64,000 bases of DNA from NCBI RefSeq assembly GCF_900583165.1, contig NZ_UTKY01000010.1, forward strand, positions 1 to 64,000, written 5' to 3'. Positions 44,798 through 53,044 of this stretch are shown piece after piece; within the stretch, counting starts at the first letter, position 1; the number at the start of each line of letters is the position of its first letter. The notes under the pieces are model-generated. The model was not told the DNA's origin. It did no database searches and saw only the letters and a program-made list of their open reading frames with translations. A program made the position numbers and the translations under genes. The DNA comes from Pseudomonas viridiflava. Its GTDB lineage: Bacteria > Pseudomonadota > Gammaproteobacteria > Pseudomonadales > Pseudomonadaceae.

Positions 44798-44817
44798 AAC
44801 TTTTTTGAATCAAGAGG

Positions 44818-44845
44818 TTGACGGCTTCTGAGATTTCTATAGAAT
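44818..44845 (+). promoter_or_regulatory. sigma-70 promoter of tRNA-Gly
   Basis: TTGACG (44818-44823), a 16-bp spacer and TAGAAT (44840-44845) lie 12 bp before the tRNA. The region in between is AT-rich. Confidence 0.7.
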
Positions 44846-44857
44846 GCGCATCACCAA

Positions 44858-44933
<76 letters not shown>

Positions 44934-44971
44934 AACATAGATCCACAGATGTCCATTGGGCGCTGGGATTC

Positions 44972-45003
44972 ACGAAAAAAGACGCTTCGGCGTCTTTTTT
45001 CGT
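44972..45003 (+). terminator. intrinsic terminator after tRNA-Gly
   Basis: AAAAAAGACGC-TTCG-GCGTCTTTTTT, a UUCG tetraloop with T-run. Lies 39 bp after the tRNA. Confidence 0.92.
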
Positions 45004-45156
45004 TTCTGCGGAAAACCACTTAAAACCAGGGTAATCCAGTGCGTTTAAGTACCTTTTAAAGTACTTTTTTCGGAAAGGCTCAAATTCGTATTGTTGCTGG
45101 ATCTTCTCAGGTCGCCAGACGAGCATCGGGTGCTGACTATCTCACAGGAGCTCACC

Positions 45157-45438
45157 ATGCCTCTATCAGATATGGCGATTCGGCACGCCCGACTTACAGA
45201 TAAAACCTACACCCTTCAAGCGGTCTACAACGAGTGGATTGCGTTCCGCCGCCTGAGCCAGAAGGAAAGCCGCCAAACCAATCTCTCGCAAATCCTCAGG
45301 GTCTTTGAGCACAGGCAACTTTATGCTTCGTCTCTACCCCATGAAGGTGAAGCCATACGCTATCGCTGCCAGCCAGACAATGCCGATCCCCCCAGCCATC
45401 AACCAGCGCCCTTCAAAATTGATGCGTTGCCCGGCTAG
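45157..45438 (+). pseudogene. phage-type (P4 family) tyrosine integrase remnant
   Basis: ATG at 45157 with CACAGGAG. The first residues MPLSDMAIRHARLTDKTYTL resemble the start of P4-type integrases; the next stretch, VYNEWIAFRRLSQKESRQTN, resembles a segment that is normally more than 80 residues later. So there is an internal deletion, and after about 45315 the match ends and the frame runs on to a stop at 45436. No catalytic R-H-R-Y domain remains. It overlaps the 3' end of the convergent DUF1232 gene. Adjacent to tRNA-Gly: a dead island integrase. Confidence 0.7.
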
Positions 45439-45723
45439 AGCCAGCGCCTGAGGGCGACAGCGTTGCAGCACGTGCGCTGGAATCATCCGCAATGCAAGGG
45501 CGATACCCAGGGGTAGCAGAATTACGTCATCCAGAAACCCCAGTACCGGGATGAAATCCGGTATGAGGTCGATGGGGCTCAGCGCGTAAGCCACAGTCGT
45601 CAATGCTACGACTTTGGCACTCCAAGGCATTTCGGGCTGACGGCAACACAGCCAGAGCAGTATGAGTTTTGTCTTGAGCGTTTTGGCCCAGGATTTGAGA
45701 CGTTGCACGGTTGCGCTAATCAT
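45334..45723 (-). CDS. DUF1232 (YkvA) membrane protein
   Basis: A 129-residue protein with the DUF1232 core VVALTTVAYALSPIDLIPD and FIPVLGFLDDVILLPLGI, and a C-terminal membrane helix (WLMAGGIGIVWLAAIAYGF). Function unknown. It follows the iron ABC operon by 10 bp on the same strand. It may be part of its transcript. Confidence 0.83.
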   Translation of the reverse strand: MISATVQRLKSWAKTLKTKLILLWLCCRQPEMPWSAKVVALTTVAYALSPIDLIPDFIPVLGFLDDVILLPLGIALALRMIPAHVLQRCRPQALALAGQRINFEGRWLMAGGIGIVWLAAIAYGFTFMG

Positions 45724-45733
45724 TCGGTGTGAG

Positions 45734-46873
45734 TCATCCAGCCTTGGTGTCCAGCGCCTCGAAACAGACCTTTTCGTGAAAGATAAACGGCAGATCGGGG
45801 AGGGTGGTGAAGTCTTGGATCAAGCGGCGGTACTCGGCGTCTGGGTCTAAGTCGGCAAAGGCGTCAGGCCAGTAGATTTTAGCCAGCCACTGCGCCCCGA
45901 CGACGTTGAACACGCTGTTGTAAAACTGATGGCTGAGCCCTTGTACACACTGATCTGGGGACTGCGCGATAGCCCTGAACCCCGGGCGCGACATCAGTCG
46001 CTGCATCTCACCCCGGATTTTCGCGTTATCCGCCGCGTAGCCGAACGGAATCGCACCGACGCCGTTGCGCATGCGTTGGGTGCCGGTCATCAGGTACACA
46101 TCGGGTTTGCTCAGAATCAGGGTTTCCAGTGCGACGTCGCCTGATTCGCTTCGCATGTAATGCGAGCCCAGGTTGATTGCGCCAAGGTGTTCGCTCAACA
46201 AGCCCCAGCCGCTGTGCCCCTGGGTATGGCAGCAACCACCGCCGCCCGCTTGCCCGGCTCGGGCTTCAACGAACACTCTGGGGGTCTCGAGACCTTTGAT
46301 GTGCTGTTGCAGGCTGGAAAGCTGGCGCCGGTAGTAGTCCAGATACGCTTGCGCTTGCTTTTCGCGCCCCAGAACACGGCCTAGAAGTTCGATGCTGCGG
46401 GGTACGTTCACTAACGGGTCAAGTTCGCTATCCACGTAGATCAGCGCGATGCCCATGCGTTGTAACACGCTTTCAAGCACCGTGTTTTCGATGGCTGACC
46501 GAGCGCTCAGGCGAGCGATGATCAAGTCCGGGTGAGTGCGTAGCAGGCTTTCGATATCGAGTTGTCCGCTTTGCGGGAAGGCCAGTGTTTGCACGTTGCG
46601 TGCTTCGGGCCAGCGTTGCTGGATAACGTTCCATAGGCCTGGGTCGGAGCTGGCCAGGTTGTTGTCCCACGCGACCAGATGCTTGAGCGGGTTTTCGCGC
46701 TCGAGCAGTGCGAGCGCAAGCACGTCGTTGCTGTCTTGCAGCACGATGCGTTGTGGCGCGTGTGGCAAGGTAACGCTGCGCCCGCCTAGGTCGGTGACCA
46801 CGCGCGGATAGTCGGCGGCTTGAGCCCCCGCGCTCAACAGCCACAGCAACATCAACACAGGGCGCATCAGCAT
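45734..46873 (-). CDS. iron-siderophore ABC substrate-binding protein
   Basis: A 379-residue periplasmic protein with a signal peptide (cut after AQA, about residue 20) and the class III substrate-binding fold (helical backbone; DLIIARLSARS; HTQGHSGWGLLSEHLGA). It carries adjacent Cys (GGGGCCHT), unusual in this family. It would hand an iron chelate to the permease. The start is the ATG at 46873, which overlaps the end of the ATPase gene by 7 bp. Last gene of the transport operon. Confidence 0.85.
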   Translation of the reverse strand: MLMRPVLMLLWLLSAGAQAADYPRVVTDLGGRSVTLPHAPQRIVLQDSNDVLALALLERENPLKHLVAWDNNLASSDPGLWNVIQQRWPEARNVQTLAFPQSGQLDIESLLRTHPDLIIARLSARSAIENTVLESVLQRMGIALIYVDSELDPLVNVPRSIELLGRVLGREKQAQAYLDYYRRQLSSLQQHIKGLETPRVFVEARAGQAGGGGCCHTQGHSGWGLLSEHLGAINLGSHYMRSESGDVALETLILSKPDVYLMTGTQRMRNGVGAIPFGYAADNAKIRGEMQRLMSRPGFRAIAQSPDQCVQGLSHQFYNSVFNVVGAQWLAKIYWPDAFADLDPDAEYRRLIQDFTTLPDLPFIFHEKVCFEALDTKAG

Positions 46874-47646
46874 GATGCGTCCACATGAATCTGCACCCGG
46901 CCTTGGCTGCAATGCTCGACGCGCGCCTGTACCCCATAGACCTGCTCCAGCATGGCGGGGGTCAAGGTCTGCTCGGGCGTGCCCGCTGTATGCAGCCGAC
47001 CTTGTTGCAAGACCATGATGCAGTCGGCCCAGCGGGCTGCGAGGCCGAGGTCGTGCAGCACCACGACGACGATTCGTCCCTGATCCGCCAACTGGCGAAC
47101 GGTGCCCATCACATCGTTCTGATAACGCAGGTCCAGTGCGCTGGTTGGCTCGTCCAGCAGCAACAGGCTCGGCTCGCGGATCACCGCTTGGGCGAGGCTG
47201 ACCACCTGTTTCTGCCCGCCCGACAGACTGTCCAGGGACTTGAGCGCCATGGGCAAAATGCCCAATTGTTCGAGCACCGCAAACGCCTTTGCTTGCAGGG
47301 CCTGGCTATTGCCACGCAGCCCCAAGGTATCGGCCCCGCGAAGAGCACCCAGCAGAGTCTCCAGTACGCTCAACTCGATACCCTCCGGCAGGGTCTGAGG
47401 CATGAAGCCCAGTACCGCGGCACGCTCACGGCGATCGCAGTTGAGCAGGTCGAGCGTCCCCAGGCGTACCTCTCCGCTGGCTTTCAGTAAGCCGGCCAGA
47501 GCACGCAGCAGCGTCGATTTGCCTGCGCCATTGGGGCCCACCAGTGCGACGACTTGGCCGGGCTGGATGTCGGGAAGGTTGATGCCGTGCAACACCTGGC
47601 GCCCCCGGTAACCCACATCCAGTTGGCTGACCCGTAATGCACTCAT
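46867..47646 (-). CDS. iron-siderophore ABC transporter ATPase
   Basis: A 259-residue ABC ATPase of the FecE/FepC type. Walker A GPNGAGKST (about 37-45), signature LSGGQKQ, Walker B LLLLDEPTSALD, H-loop VVLHD. Its ATG overlaps the permease stop in ATGA, and its end overlaps the binding-protein gene, so the operon is translated as a coupled set. Confidence 0.92.
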   Translation of the reverse strand: MSALRVSQLDVGYRGRQVLHGINLPDIQPGQVVALVGPNGAGKSTLLRALAGLLKASGEVRLGTLDLLNCDRRERAAVLGFMPQTLPEGIELSVLETLLGALRGADTLGLRGNSQALQAKAFAVLEQLGILPMALKSLDSLSGGQKQVVSLAQAVIREPSLLLLDEPTSALDLRYQNDVMGTVRQLADQGRIVVVVLHDLGLAARWADCIMVLQQGRLHTAGTPEQTLTPAMLEQVYGVQARVEHCSQGRVQIHVDASC

Positions 47647-48701
47647 GAGCGACCTCGCTTGAATATCAGGGTCATGAACAGCGGCACACCGACGACGGCA
47701 GTGACAATGCCGATGGGCAACACTACGCCGGGTATCAGCTGTTTGCTGACGATGGCCGAAAGCGACATGATCAGCGCGCCGGTCAGAATACTGGCAGGCA
47801 GGAAAAAGCGGTGATCCTCACCGATCAGCAGGCGCGCTATGTGCGGGCCGACCAGGCCGATGAAACCGATGGTGCCGACAAACGCGACGGCAGTCGCCGC
47901 CAGCAGGCTGATACGCAGCAGCGCACCCAGGCGCAAGCGCGGCACGTTGATGCCCAGGGTCTCGGCACGCTCATCGCCCAGGCGCAGGGTCGTCATCTGC
48001 CAGGCCGCGCGCAAACTGAACGGAATGACCAGTAACACCACCAGCCCGAGGGTCTGCACCGCTGGCCAACTGGCACGGCTCAGGCTGCCCATGCTCCAGA
48101 ACACCAGTTGCTGAAGGGCATCGGCGGACGCCAGGTACTGCAGCAGTGCGACCATCGCGTTAAAACTGAACACCAACGCGATACCGAACAGCACCAACGA
48201 CTGCACCCCCCCGGTCATGCTCGCCACCGCCTGCAGTAGCAGCACCGAGGCGAAGGCGAAGACAAAAGCGTTGGCGGTGATCAACCAGCTCGACGGCACG
48301 CCGGGTACGCCCAGGTCCAGCACAATGGCCAGCGCTGCGCCCAGTGAAGCTGCCGACGACACGCCCAGCGTGAACGGGCTGGCCAAGGGGTTGTTGAGGA
48401 TCGTCTGCATTTCGGCGCCGGCTAGCGACAATGCCGCGCCCACCAGCACTGCCATCAGGGCAAACGGCAAGCGCAGCTCGCGCACGATCACCTGGGTGTC
48501 GGCATTGACCTGCGTCGGGTTGAGGATCGCCAACAGCACATCCCCGGCGGCGAATCGCGTGCTGCCCAAGGTGATGTCAGTGATCAGGCAGCACAGCAGG
48601 GCCAGGGCGAGTGCACCGCAGATCCACAAACGTTTATGCAAGGTCTTGCGGTAGGCCGCAGCCAGGGAATGTGCGGTTACCGTCGGTTCTGAAAGCCTCA
48701 A
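47643..48701 (-). CDS. FecCD-family iron-siderophore permease
   Basis: A 352-residue membrane protein with about nine to ten helices of the FecCD family (GAALSLAGAEMQTILNNPLA; LGSAASLG-like ASLGAALAIV; TIGFIGLVGPHIARLLIG, the loop that contacts the ATPase). A single permease gene suggests a homodimer. The start codon seems to be TTG at 48701, overlapping the receptor stop (TTGA). Confidence 0.9.
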   Translation of the reverse strand: MRLSEPTVTAHSLAAAYRKTLHKRLWICGALALALLCCLITDITLGSTRFAAGDVLLAILNPTQVNADTQVIVRELRLPFALMAVLVGAALSLAGAEMQTILNNPLASPFTLGVSSAASLGAALAIVLDLGVPGVPSSWLITANAFVFAFASVLLLQAVASMTGGVQSLVLFGIALVFSFNAMVALLQYLASADALQQLVFWSMGSLSRASWPAVQTLGLVVLLVIPFSLRAAWQMTTLRLGDERAETLGINVPRLRLGALLRISLLAATAVAFVGTIGFIGLVGPHIARLLIGEDHRFFLPASILTGALIMSLSAIVSKQLIPGVVLPIGIVTAVVGVPLFMTLIFKRGRS

Positions 48702-51058
48702 AATTTCACGCTCACCGCCGCGATTGCCGATGCGGGCGCACCGGCGTAGTTACCATCGGTGCCGGCCACGGTTTCAATGTATTTGCGGTCAGTGAGGTTG
48801 CGGCCGTTGAGCGAGACCCGCACGTTTTCGTTGATGTCGTAGAACACGCTGGCGTCGACCCGCGCATAACCGCCAACGTCGTAACTGTTGTTGATATCGC
48901 CTTGACGCTCGCCGACGGCAATCACCCCAGCGCCGAAGCCCAGGCCGCGTAACGGGCCTTCCTGCAACTGATAACTGGACCAGATCGAACCGCTCAAAAT
49001 CGGTACGCCATCCAGGCGATTACCCACATCAATGCGGGTGTCCTTGGTCACCTTGGCGTTGAGCGCGCTGACGTTGCCGGTGATCTCCCAGCCTTCAAGC
49101 GGCGTGCCCGTGACGTCGAGCTCAACGCCGCGAACTCTCTGTTCGCCAGTCTGCAGCGAGTAGTTGTCATCGGACGGATCGGGGGCGGCGACGTTCTCAC
49201 GGGTGATTTCGAACACCGAGACGGTAGCGCTGAGACGATCCGGGATGACATCAATTTTGGCCCCCACCTCGTACTGCTTGCCTTCCTCTGGGTCCAGTAC
49301 GCTTCGGTTGCGCTGGATATTGCTCTGCGGTGTGAACGAAGTGCTGTAGCTGGCGTATAGCGCGAGCCAGTCAGTGGGCTGATACACCAAACCCAGGCGT
49401 GGCGAGACTTTGGACGGGTCGATATTGGTCTTGGTGACTTTGTAAGCGGCGTTGGTGGTGCTATTGCGCTGGCGGGTGTTGTCGTATCGGGCGCCGACGA
49501 TCAACTTCCATTGTTCGCTCAGGTCGATTTGGTCTTGCAGGTACACACTGTACGACTCGACCTTGTAGTCGGTCTCTTCATTGAAGGTGAAGGGGCCTGG
49601 CAGCGCACCGTAGACGGGCTTGAAAATATCGATGGAGGTCAGCGATGCACGATCGCTGCTGACGTTGCGCTTACCGTCGATGTACTCGAAACCGGCCAGT
49701 GCGGTGTGTTTGAGCCCGCCTGTGGCGAAACGTGCGATGGCTTCAAATTGCATGTCCAGCGTCTGCACTCGCTCATCGCCGTCTGTGGCGCGGCGCTCCA
49801 ACGTACGGCCGTCGGCGTCGAGGGCACGCAGGTCGACCACATAGCGGTCCTTGTGTGACTGGTCCCAGCGGGTCATCTGACGCAGCGTCAGCCAATCGTT
49901 GACATCGTGCTCTGCGCGGTACCAGACCGAAAATTTTTCAGCCTTGTCACGCGACCAGGGCTCGTGCAGGTAACGATCGGCATTCATGTTGATCTTGCCG
50001 TTCAGCGGGATCAGCCCTCGGTCGAAGGGGCTGGTCTGGTCGATGTACTCGGCGCCCGCGTCGACCCGTGTCGAGTCACTGGGTTCCCAGCGCAGCGTGG
50101 GCGCGACGTAGGTGCGATTGCTGTCGCGGAAGGTGTCGCGAAAGCCACGGTCGGTCTGTGTCGCCACGGTCATGCGCCCAGCGAGCGTCTTGGATTCATT
50201 CAACGGGCCGCTGGCGTTGGCCTCCAGCCGGTAGAAATCGAAGGACCCGGCTTGCGCCTTGACCTGGGCTTCAGGGGTAAAGCTTGGCTGTCGCGTGACC
50301 AGGTTGATCAAGCCGCCAGGGTTGCCACGGCCGTACAGCACCGACGCAGGCCCCTTGAGCACTTCGACGCGCTCGACGTTGGCCAGATCTCGCAAGGCCT
50401 CGGGGCGCGAAACCAGCGGGTTGATCAACATCCCATCGACGGCGTAGGTCGTGGCTTTGAAACCCCGGATCACGAAGCTTTCAGAAGAACCACCGTGGCT
50501 GTTGCCGCGCTGCACGCTGCTGACATTGGTCAGCGCATCCCCCAGGTTGTTGACCTGCTGATCCTCAAGCACCTGGCGCGAGACCACCTGAATCGACTGT
50601 GGGATGTCACGCAGCGCCGTGTCGGTCTTGGTGCCGGTGGCGCTGCGAGTGGCACGGTAGCCCTGGACCGGCCCGTCCGCGCGTTCGAAAAAAGCGTCGG
50701 CGGTAATGGTGGATGGCGCCAGATTCAGTGCGCCGCTGTCGGGCTGCGGGTACAGCAGCAGGGTGCGGTCGTCGGTCAGCGTCCAACCCAGTCCGGACTG
50801 GCTCAGCAACTGCAACAGCGCCTGGTGTTGACTCAACTCGCCGCTCACCGCAGGCGCCATTTTGCCTTGGGCAAGCGCGGCGTCGAAGCTCAATTGCAGC
50901 CTGTTCTGCTGGGCGAACTGCGCCAGGGCCGAGGCTAACGGTTGTGCGACGATGGCGTAGCGCACGGTGCGCACATCTTGCGTCGCGTCCGCTGCCCAAC
51001 CACTCATGGGGAGCATGCACAACAGCGCCAGGGACGGGAGAGCAGGGTAACGCGACAT
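48698..51058 (-). CDS. TonB-dependent siderophore receptor with signalling domain
   Basis: A 786-residue outer membrane receptor. Signal peptide (cut after GWA, about 22), STN signalling domain (about 35-105), TonB plug (about 140-250, RDIPQSIQVVSRQVL), then a 22-strand barrel ending in F (AVSVKF). The STN domain shows that ligand binding is reported to the FecR/FecI pair encoded upstream. The ligand is a ferric siderophore; identity unknown. Start has AAGGA upstream. A Fur-like dyad is 31 bp before the start. Confidence 0.93.
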   Translation of the reverse strand: MSRYPALPSLALLCMLPMSGWAADATQDVRTVRYAIVAQPLASALAQFAQQNRLQLSFDAALAQGKMAPAVSGELSQHQALLQLLSQSGLGWTLTDDRTLLLYPQPDSGALNLAPSTITADAFFERADGPVQGYRATRSATGTKTDTALRDIPQSIQVVSRQVLEDQQVNNLGDALTNVSSVQRGNSHGGSSESFVIRGFKATTYAVDGMLINPLVSRPEALRDLANVERVEVLKGPASVLYGRGNPGGLINLVTRQPSFTPEAQVKAQAGSFDFYRLEANASGPLNESKTLAGRMTVATQTDRGFRDTFRDSNRTYVAPTLRWEPSDSTRVDAGAEYIDQTSPFDRGLIPLNGKINMNADRYLHEPWSRDKAEKFSVWYRAEHDVNDWLTLRQMTRWDQSHKDRYVVDLRALDADGRTLERRATDGDERVQTLDMQFEAIARFATGGLKHTALAGFEYIDGKRNVSSDRASLTSIDIFKPVYGALPGPFTFNEETDYKVESYSVYLQDQIDLSEQWKLIVGARYDNTRQRNSTTNAAYKVTKTNIDPSKVSPRLGLVYQPTDWLALYASYSTSFTPQSNIQRNRSVLDPEEGKQYEVGAKIDVIPDRLSATVSVFEITRENVAAPDPSDDNYSLQTGEQRVRGVELDVTGTPLEGWEITGNVSALNAKVTKDTRIDVGNRLDGVPILSGSIWSSYQLQEGPLRGLGFGAGVIAVGERQGDINNSYDVGGYARVDASVFYDINENVRVSLNGRNLTDRKYIETVAGTDGNYAGAPASAIAAVSVKF

Positions 51059-51088
51059 GGATACGATCCTTCATACGTCTGAATTACA

Positions 51089-51107
51089 TTTGAGAAAAAT
51101 TCTCAAA
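51089..51107 (-). promoter_or_regulatory. Fur-box-like dyad upstream of receptor
   Basis: TTTGAGAA / TTCTCAAA around a 3-bp centre. It reads TGAGAAT-T-TTTCTCA, one mismatch from a 7-1-7 Fur operator core. It is located between the fecR and receptor genes, so the receptor may have its own iron control. Confidence 0.6.
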
Positions 51108-51161
51108 CCGACCATGAAAGACGTAGTGCTCCCGGATTTTTTCCACAGTTAATGAAAAAAA

Positions 51162-52121
51162 TCAGAAATTTCCCAATGTGTGCACCCATGGGGTCAGTTG
51201 ACGGCTGTTTACGCCTAGCGATTGCGCCAGGGCTTTTAATGCACGGGGCGGGTCGTTCAGGTCGTAGACGCCGGTGATGCGACGAGTGTTCAAGGAGGGG
51301 TCGGTTATGACGATCCATCCAGAGGTGTACCGCTGAAGTTGCTCGACGATGTCTGCCACGCTTTGGTTCTCAATGAACAACGAAGCCCTGCGCCATGCCG
51401 CGACTTGTGTCGGTGCCAGGCTGGAGCGCTCGACCTTGCCGGACGGCCAGCTGAATTTCAGGCGTTGGCCCGGCATCAGGCGTTCGCTGAGGGGCGGCTG
51501 GGCATTTTCGGCCTGGACCTGACCATGTTCGAGCGCGACTTCGGCCGCGTCCTGTTGCAGCTCCAGGTCGAACGCAGTGCCCAGTACCCGCACCGACAAT
51601 TGCCCTGCGCGTGCGATGAAAGGGTGCTGTGGGTCGGGCGCGACTTGGAAGTAGGCCTGGCCTTTGAGCAACTCGACCTGACGCCCATCGGTATCGAGCA
51701 CTTTCAGCGCGCTTTGCGGGCTGAGCACCACCGTTGAGCCATCGGCCAGTTGTACCGTGCGTACTTGAGCGACACCCGTCTGATAGTCGGCGCGCAGTGC
51801 CAGCGTAGCTTGAGGCGCCATCAATATGGCGATGGCTGCTACGCCTGCCGCAATTGCCAGCGCTGGCCAGCGTCGGCGTGAGCGATTGATCGGTTGCGGG
51901 CGCCGGGTCGGCTCGGGCACCAGGCTGCGCGCATGGGCGGTCTGAGGCTCGACCGGAAGCTCGCCGAGCGCGCCCCACAGGGTTTCCATTTTTCGCCACG
52001 CCGCGCGATGTGCGTCGCTTTCTGCCAGCCATTGTTCGAAGTCTGCGCGCGTGTGGGGCTCTTCCTGTAGACGAATCTGCCAGTCGGCCGCCTGCTCCAG
52101 CGGGTCTTGAGGGTTACTCAC
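51162..52121 (-). CDS. fecR: FecR-family anti-sigma / sensor
   Basis: A 319-residue inner membrane sensor. N-terminal cytoplasmic part with RADFEQWLAESDAHRAAW, membrane helix about 80-100 (WPALAIAAGVAAIAILMAP), then the FecR periplasmic domain (LADGSTVVLSPQSAL, VLGTAFDLE). It holds the sigma factor and relays the receptor's signal. A GTG start at 52121 is preferred (AAGGA 8 nt upstream); ATG at 52130 is alternative. It overlaps the end of fecI. Confidence 0.9.
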   Translation of the reverse strand: MSNPQDPLEQAADWQIRLQEEPHTRADFEQWLAESDAHRAAWRKMETLWGALGELPVEPQTAHARSLVPEPTRRPQPINRSRRRWPALAIAAGVAAIAILMAPQATLALRADYQTGVAQVRTVQLADGSTVVLSPQSALKVLDTDGRQVELLKGQAYFQVAPDPQHPFIARAGQLSVRVLGTAFDLELQQDAAEVALEHGQVQAENAQPPLSERLMPGQRLKFSWPSGKVERSSLAPTQVAAWRRASLFIENQSVADIVEQLQRYTSGWIVITDPSLNTRRITGVYDLNDPPRALKALAQSLGVNSRQLTPWVHTLGNF

Positions 52122-52647
52122 GGTGCGCATCCTTGCCGTCTTCCTGATCGTTCACCACGCGGGCCAGCGCCAGTAACGCCTCGCGCAGCAGACGGTGTGC
52201 GGTGGTCAGGGAAACGCCCAACTGGCCGGCGATTTCAGCGAGGGTGAAGCCGCCAAACCGATGTAATTCCAGCGCCTTTCGGCTGTTCTCGGGCAGCGCA
52301 TGCAGAGCGTCAGACAGGCGCTCCAATGTCATGCTGTGCTGACAGATTTCGGCGGGATCATTGGCCGTAGTCGGCAACAACCAAAGGGGCGGGGAGGCAG
52401 TGTGATCATCCTCACGGCTGCGCGAACGCTTGAGGTCCAGGGCCAGGTTACGCACGATCCGATAGAGATAGGCCACGGGCTGCTCAACAGCCGCACGGGT
52501 CTCGGCCTTTGTCGGGCTGAAGCGAATCCAGGCTTCCTGGACGATATCTTCGGCCTGAATCCGATCCCCGGTGATTTTCGCCGCATAACCCACCAATTCC
52601 CGGCGAATGGACAGGAACATGTGCAGGTGCGCGGATGAATCGGACAT
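52114..52647 (-). CDS. fecI: FecI-family ECF sigma factor
   Basis: A 177-residue ECF sigma factor. Region 2 (DRIQAEDIVQEAWIRF), region 4 (FGGFTLAEIAGQLGVSLTTA). It would transcribe the receptor and the following transport genes once freed by FecR. The Fur-like site is about 60 bp before its start, so both iron and ligand control the system. Confidence 0.92.
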   Translation of the reverse strand: MSDSSAHLHMFLSIRRELVGYAAKITGDRIQAEDIVQEAWIRFSPTKAETRAAVEQPVAYLYRIVRNLALDLKRSRSREDDHTASPPLWLLPTTANDPAEICQHSMTLERLSDALHALPENSRKALELHRFGGFTLAEIAGQLGVSLTTAHRLLREALLALARVVNDQEDGKDAHRE

Positions 52648-52702
52648 GGGTGATGACTCGAATAGTTTGAAGCGTCCTGGCAGGACGTGCAGTCTAGAGC
52701 TT

Positions 52703-52723
52703 GTCGATAAGTATTATCAATAC
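52703..52723. promoter_or_regulatory. Fur-box-like site upstream of fecI
   Basis: TATTGATAATACTTATCGAC (minus strand) contains TGATAAT-A-CTTATC, close to the 7-1-7 Fur core. It lies in the only gap where the operon promoter can be, and it could also act on transcription to the right. Confidence 0.65.
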
Positions 52724-52729
52724 CATGTA

Positions 52730-52970
52730 GAACGTCCTTCGCAAATCCATCGGTATGCCCGATGGGTGCTTGGCGCCTCGAGCGATTGGAACCCGCTGAC
52801 GGTAAGAGTATGAGCTATACCAAGGATAGAACCATATCCATGAAAGTCGGGCCTGACAGATCCCTCACCTGGCCATCATCCGTGACAAGGCAACCCACCG
52901 GAAACTGTTACTCAAACCGCGCCCTGTGACGAACTTAAAGCCCACCTATGGACGTGGGCTTTTGTTTTTT
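52730..52970 (+). other. candidate small RNA or 39-codon ORF with terminator
   Basis: Between the Fur-like site and a strong terminator there is about 200 bp with no normal gene. One short frame (52811-52930, starts MSYTKDRTISMKVG) ends right before the terminator but has only a weak ribosome site. Either a small RNA controlled by Fur or a remnant of a gene's end would fit. Confidence 0.35.
52937..52970 (+). terminator. intrinsic terminator
   Basis: AAAGCCCAC-CTATGGAC-GTGGGCTTTTGTTTTTT, 9-bp stem and T-run on the plus strand. No annotated plus-strand gene precedes it. Confidence 0.85.
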
Positions 52971-53044
52971 AGATCACTTGTCTAGCCCGAAGCGACCCAC
53001 GCTGCAGATCCCATCGCCGCTCCCGGTCATATACGAAACACGCG

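Noticed and set aside
44934..45156. Second attachment site (duplicated tRNA 3' end)
   Set aside because: No repeat of the T-arm/acceptor sequence of tRNA-Gly was noticed elsewhere in the window.
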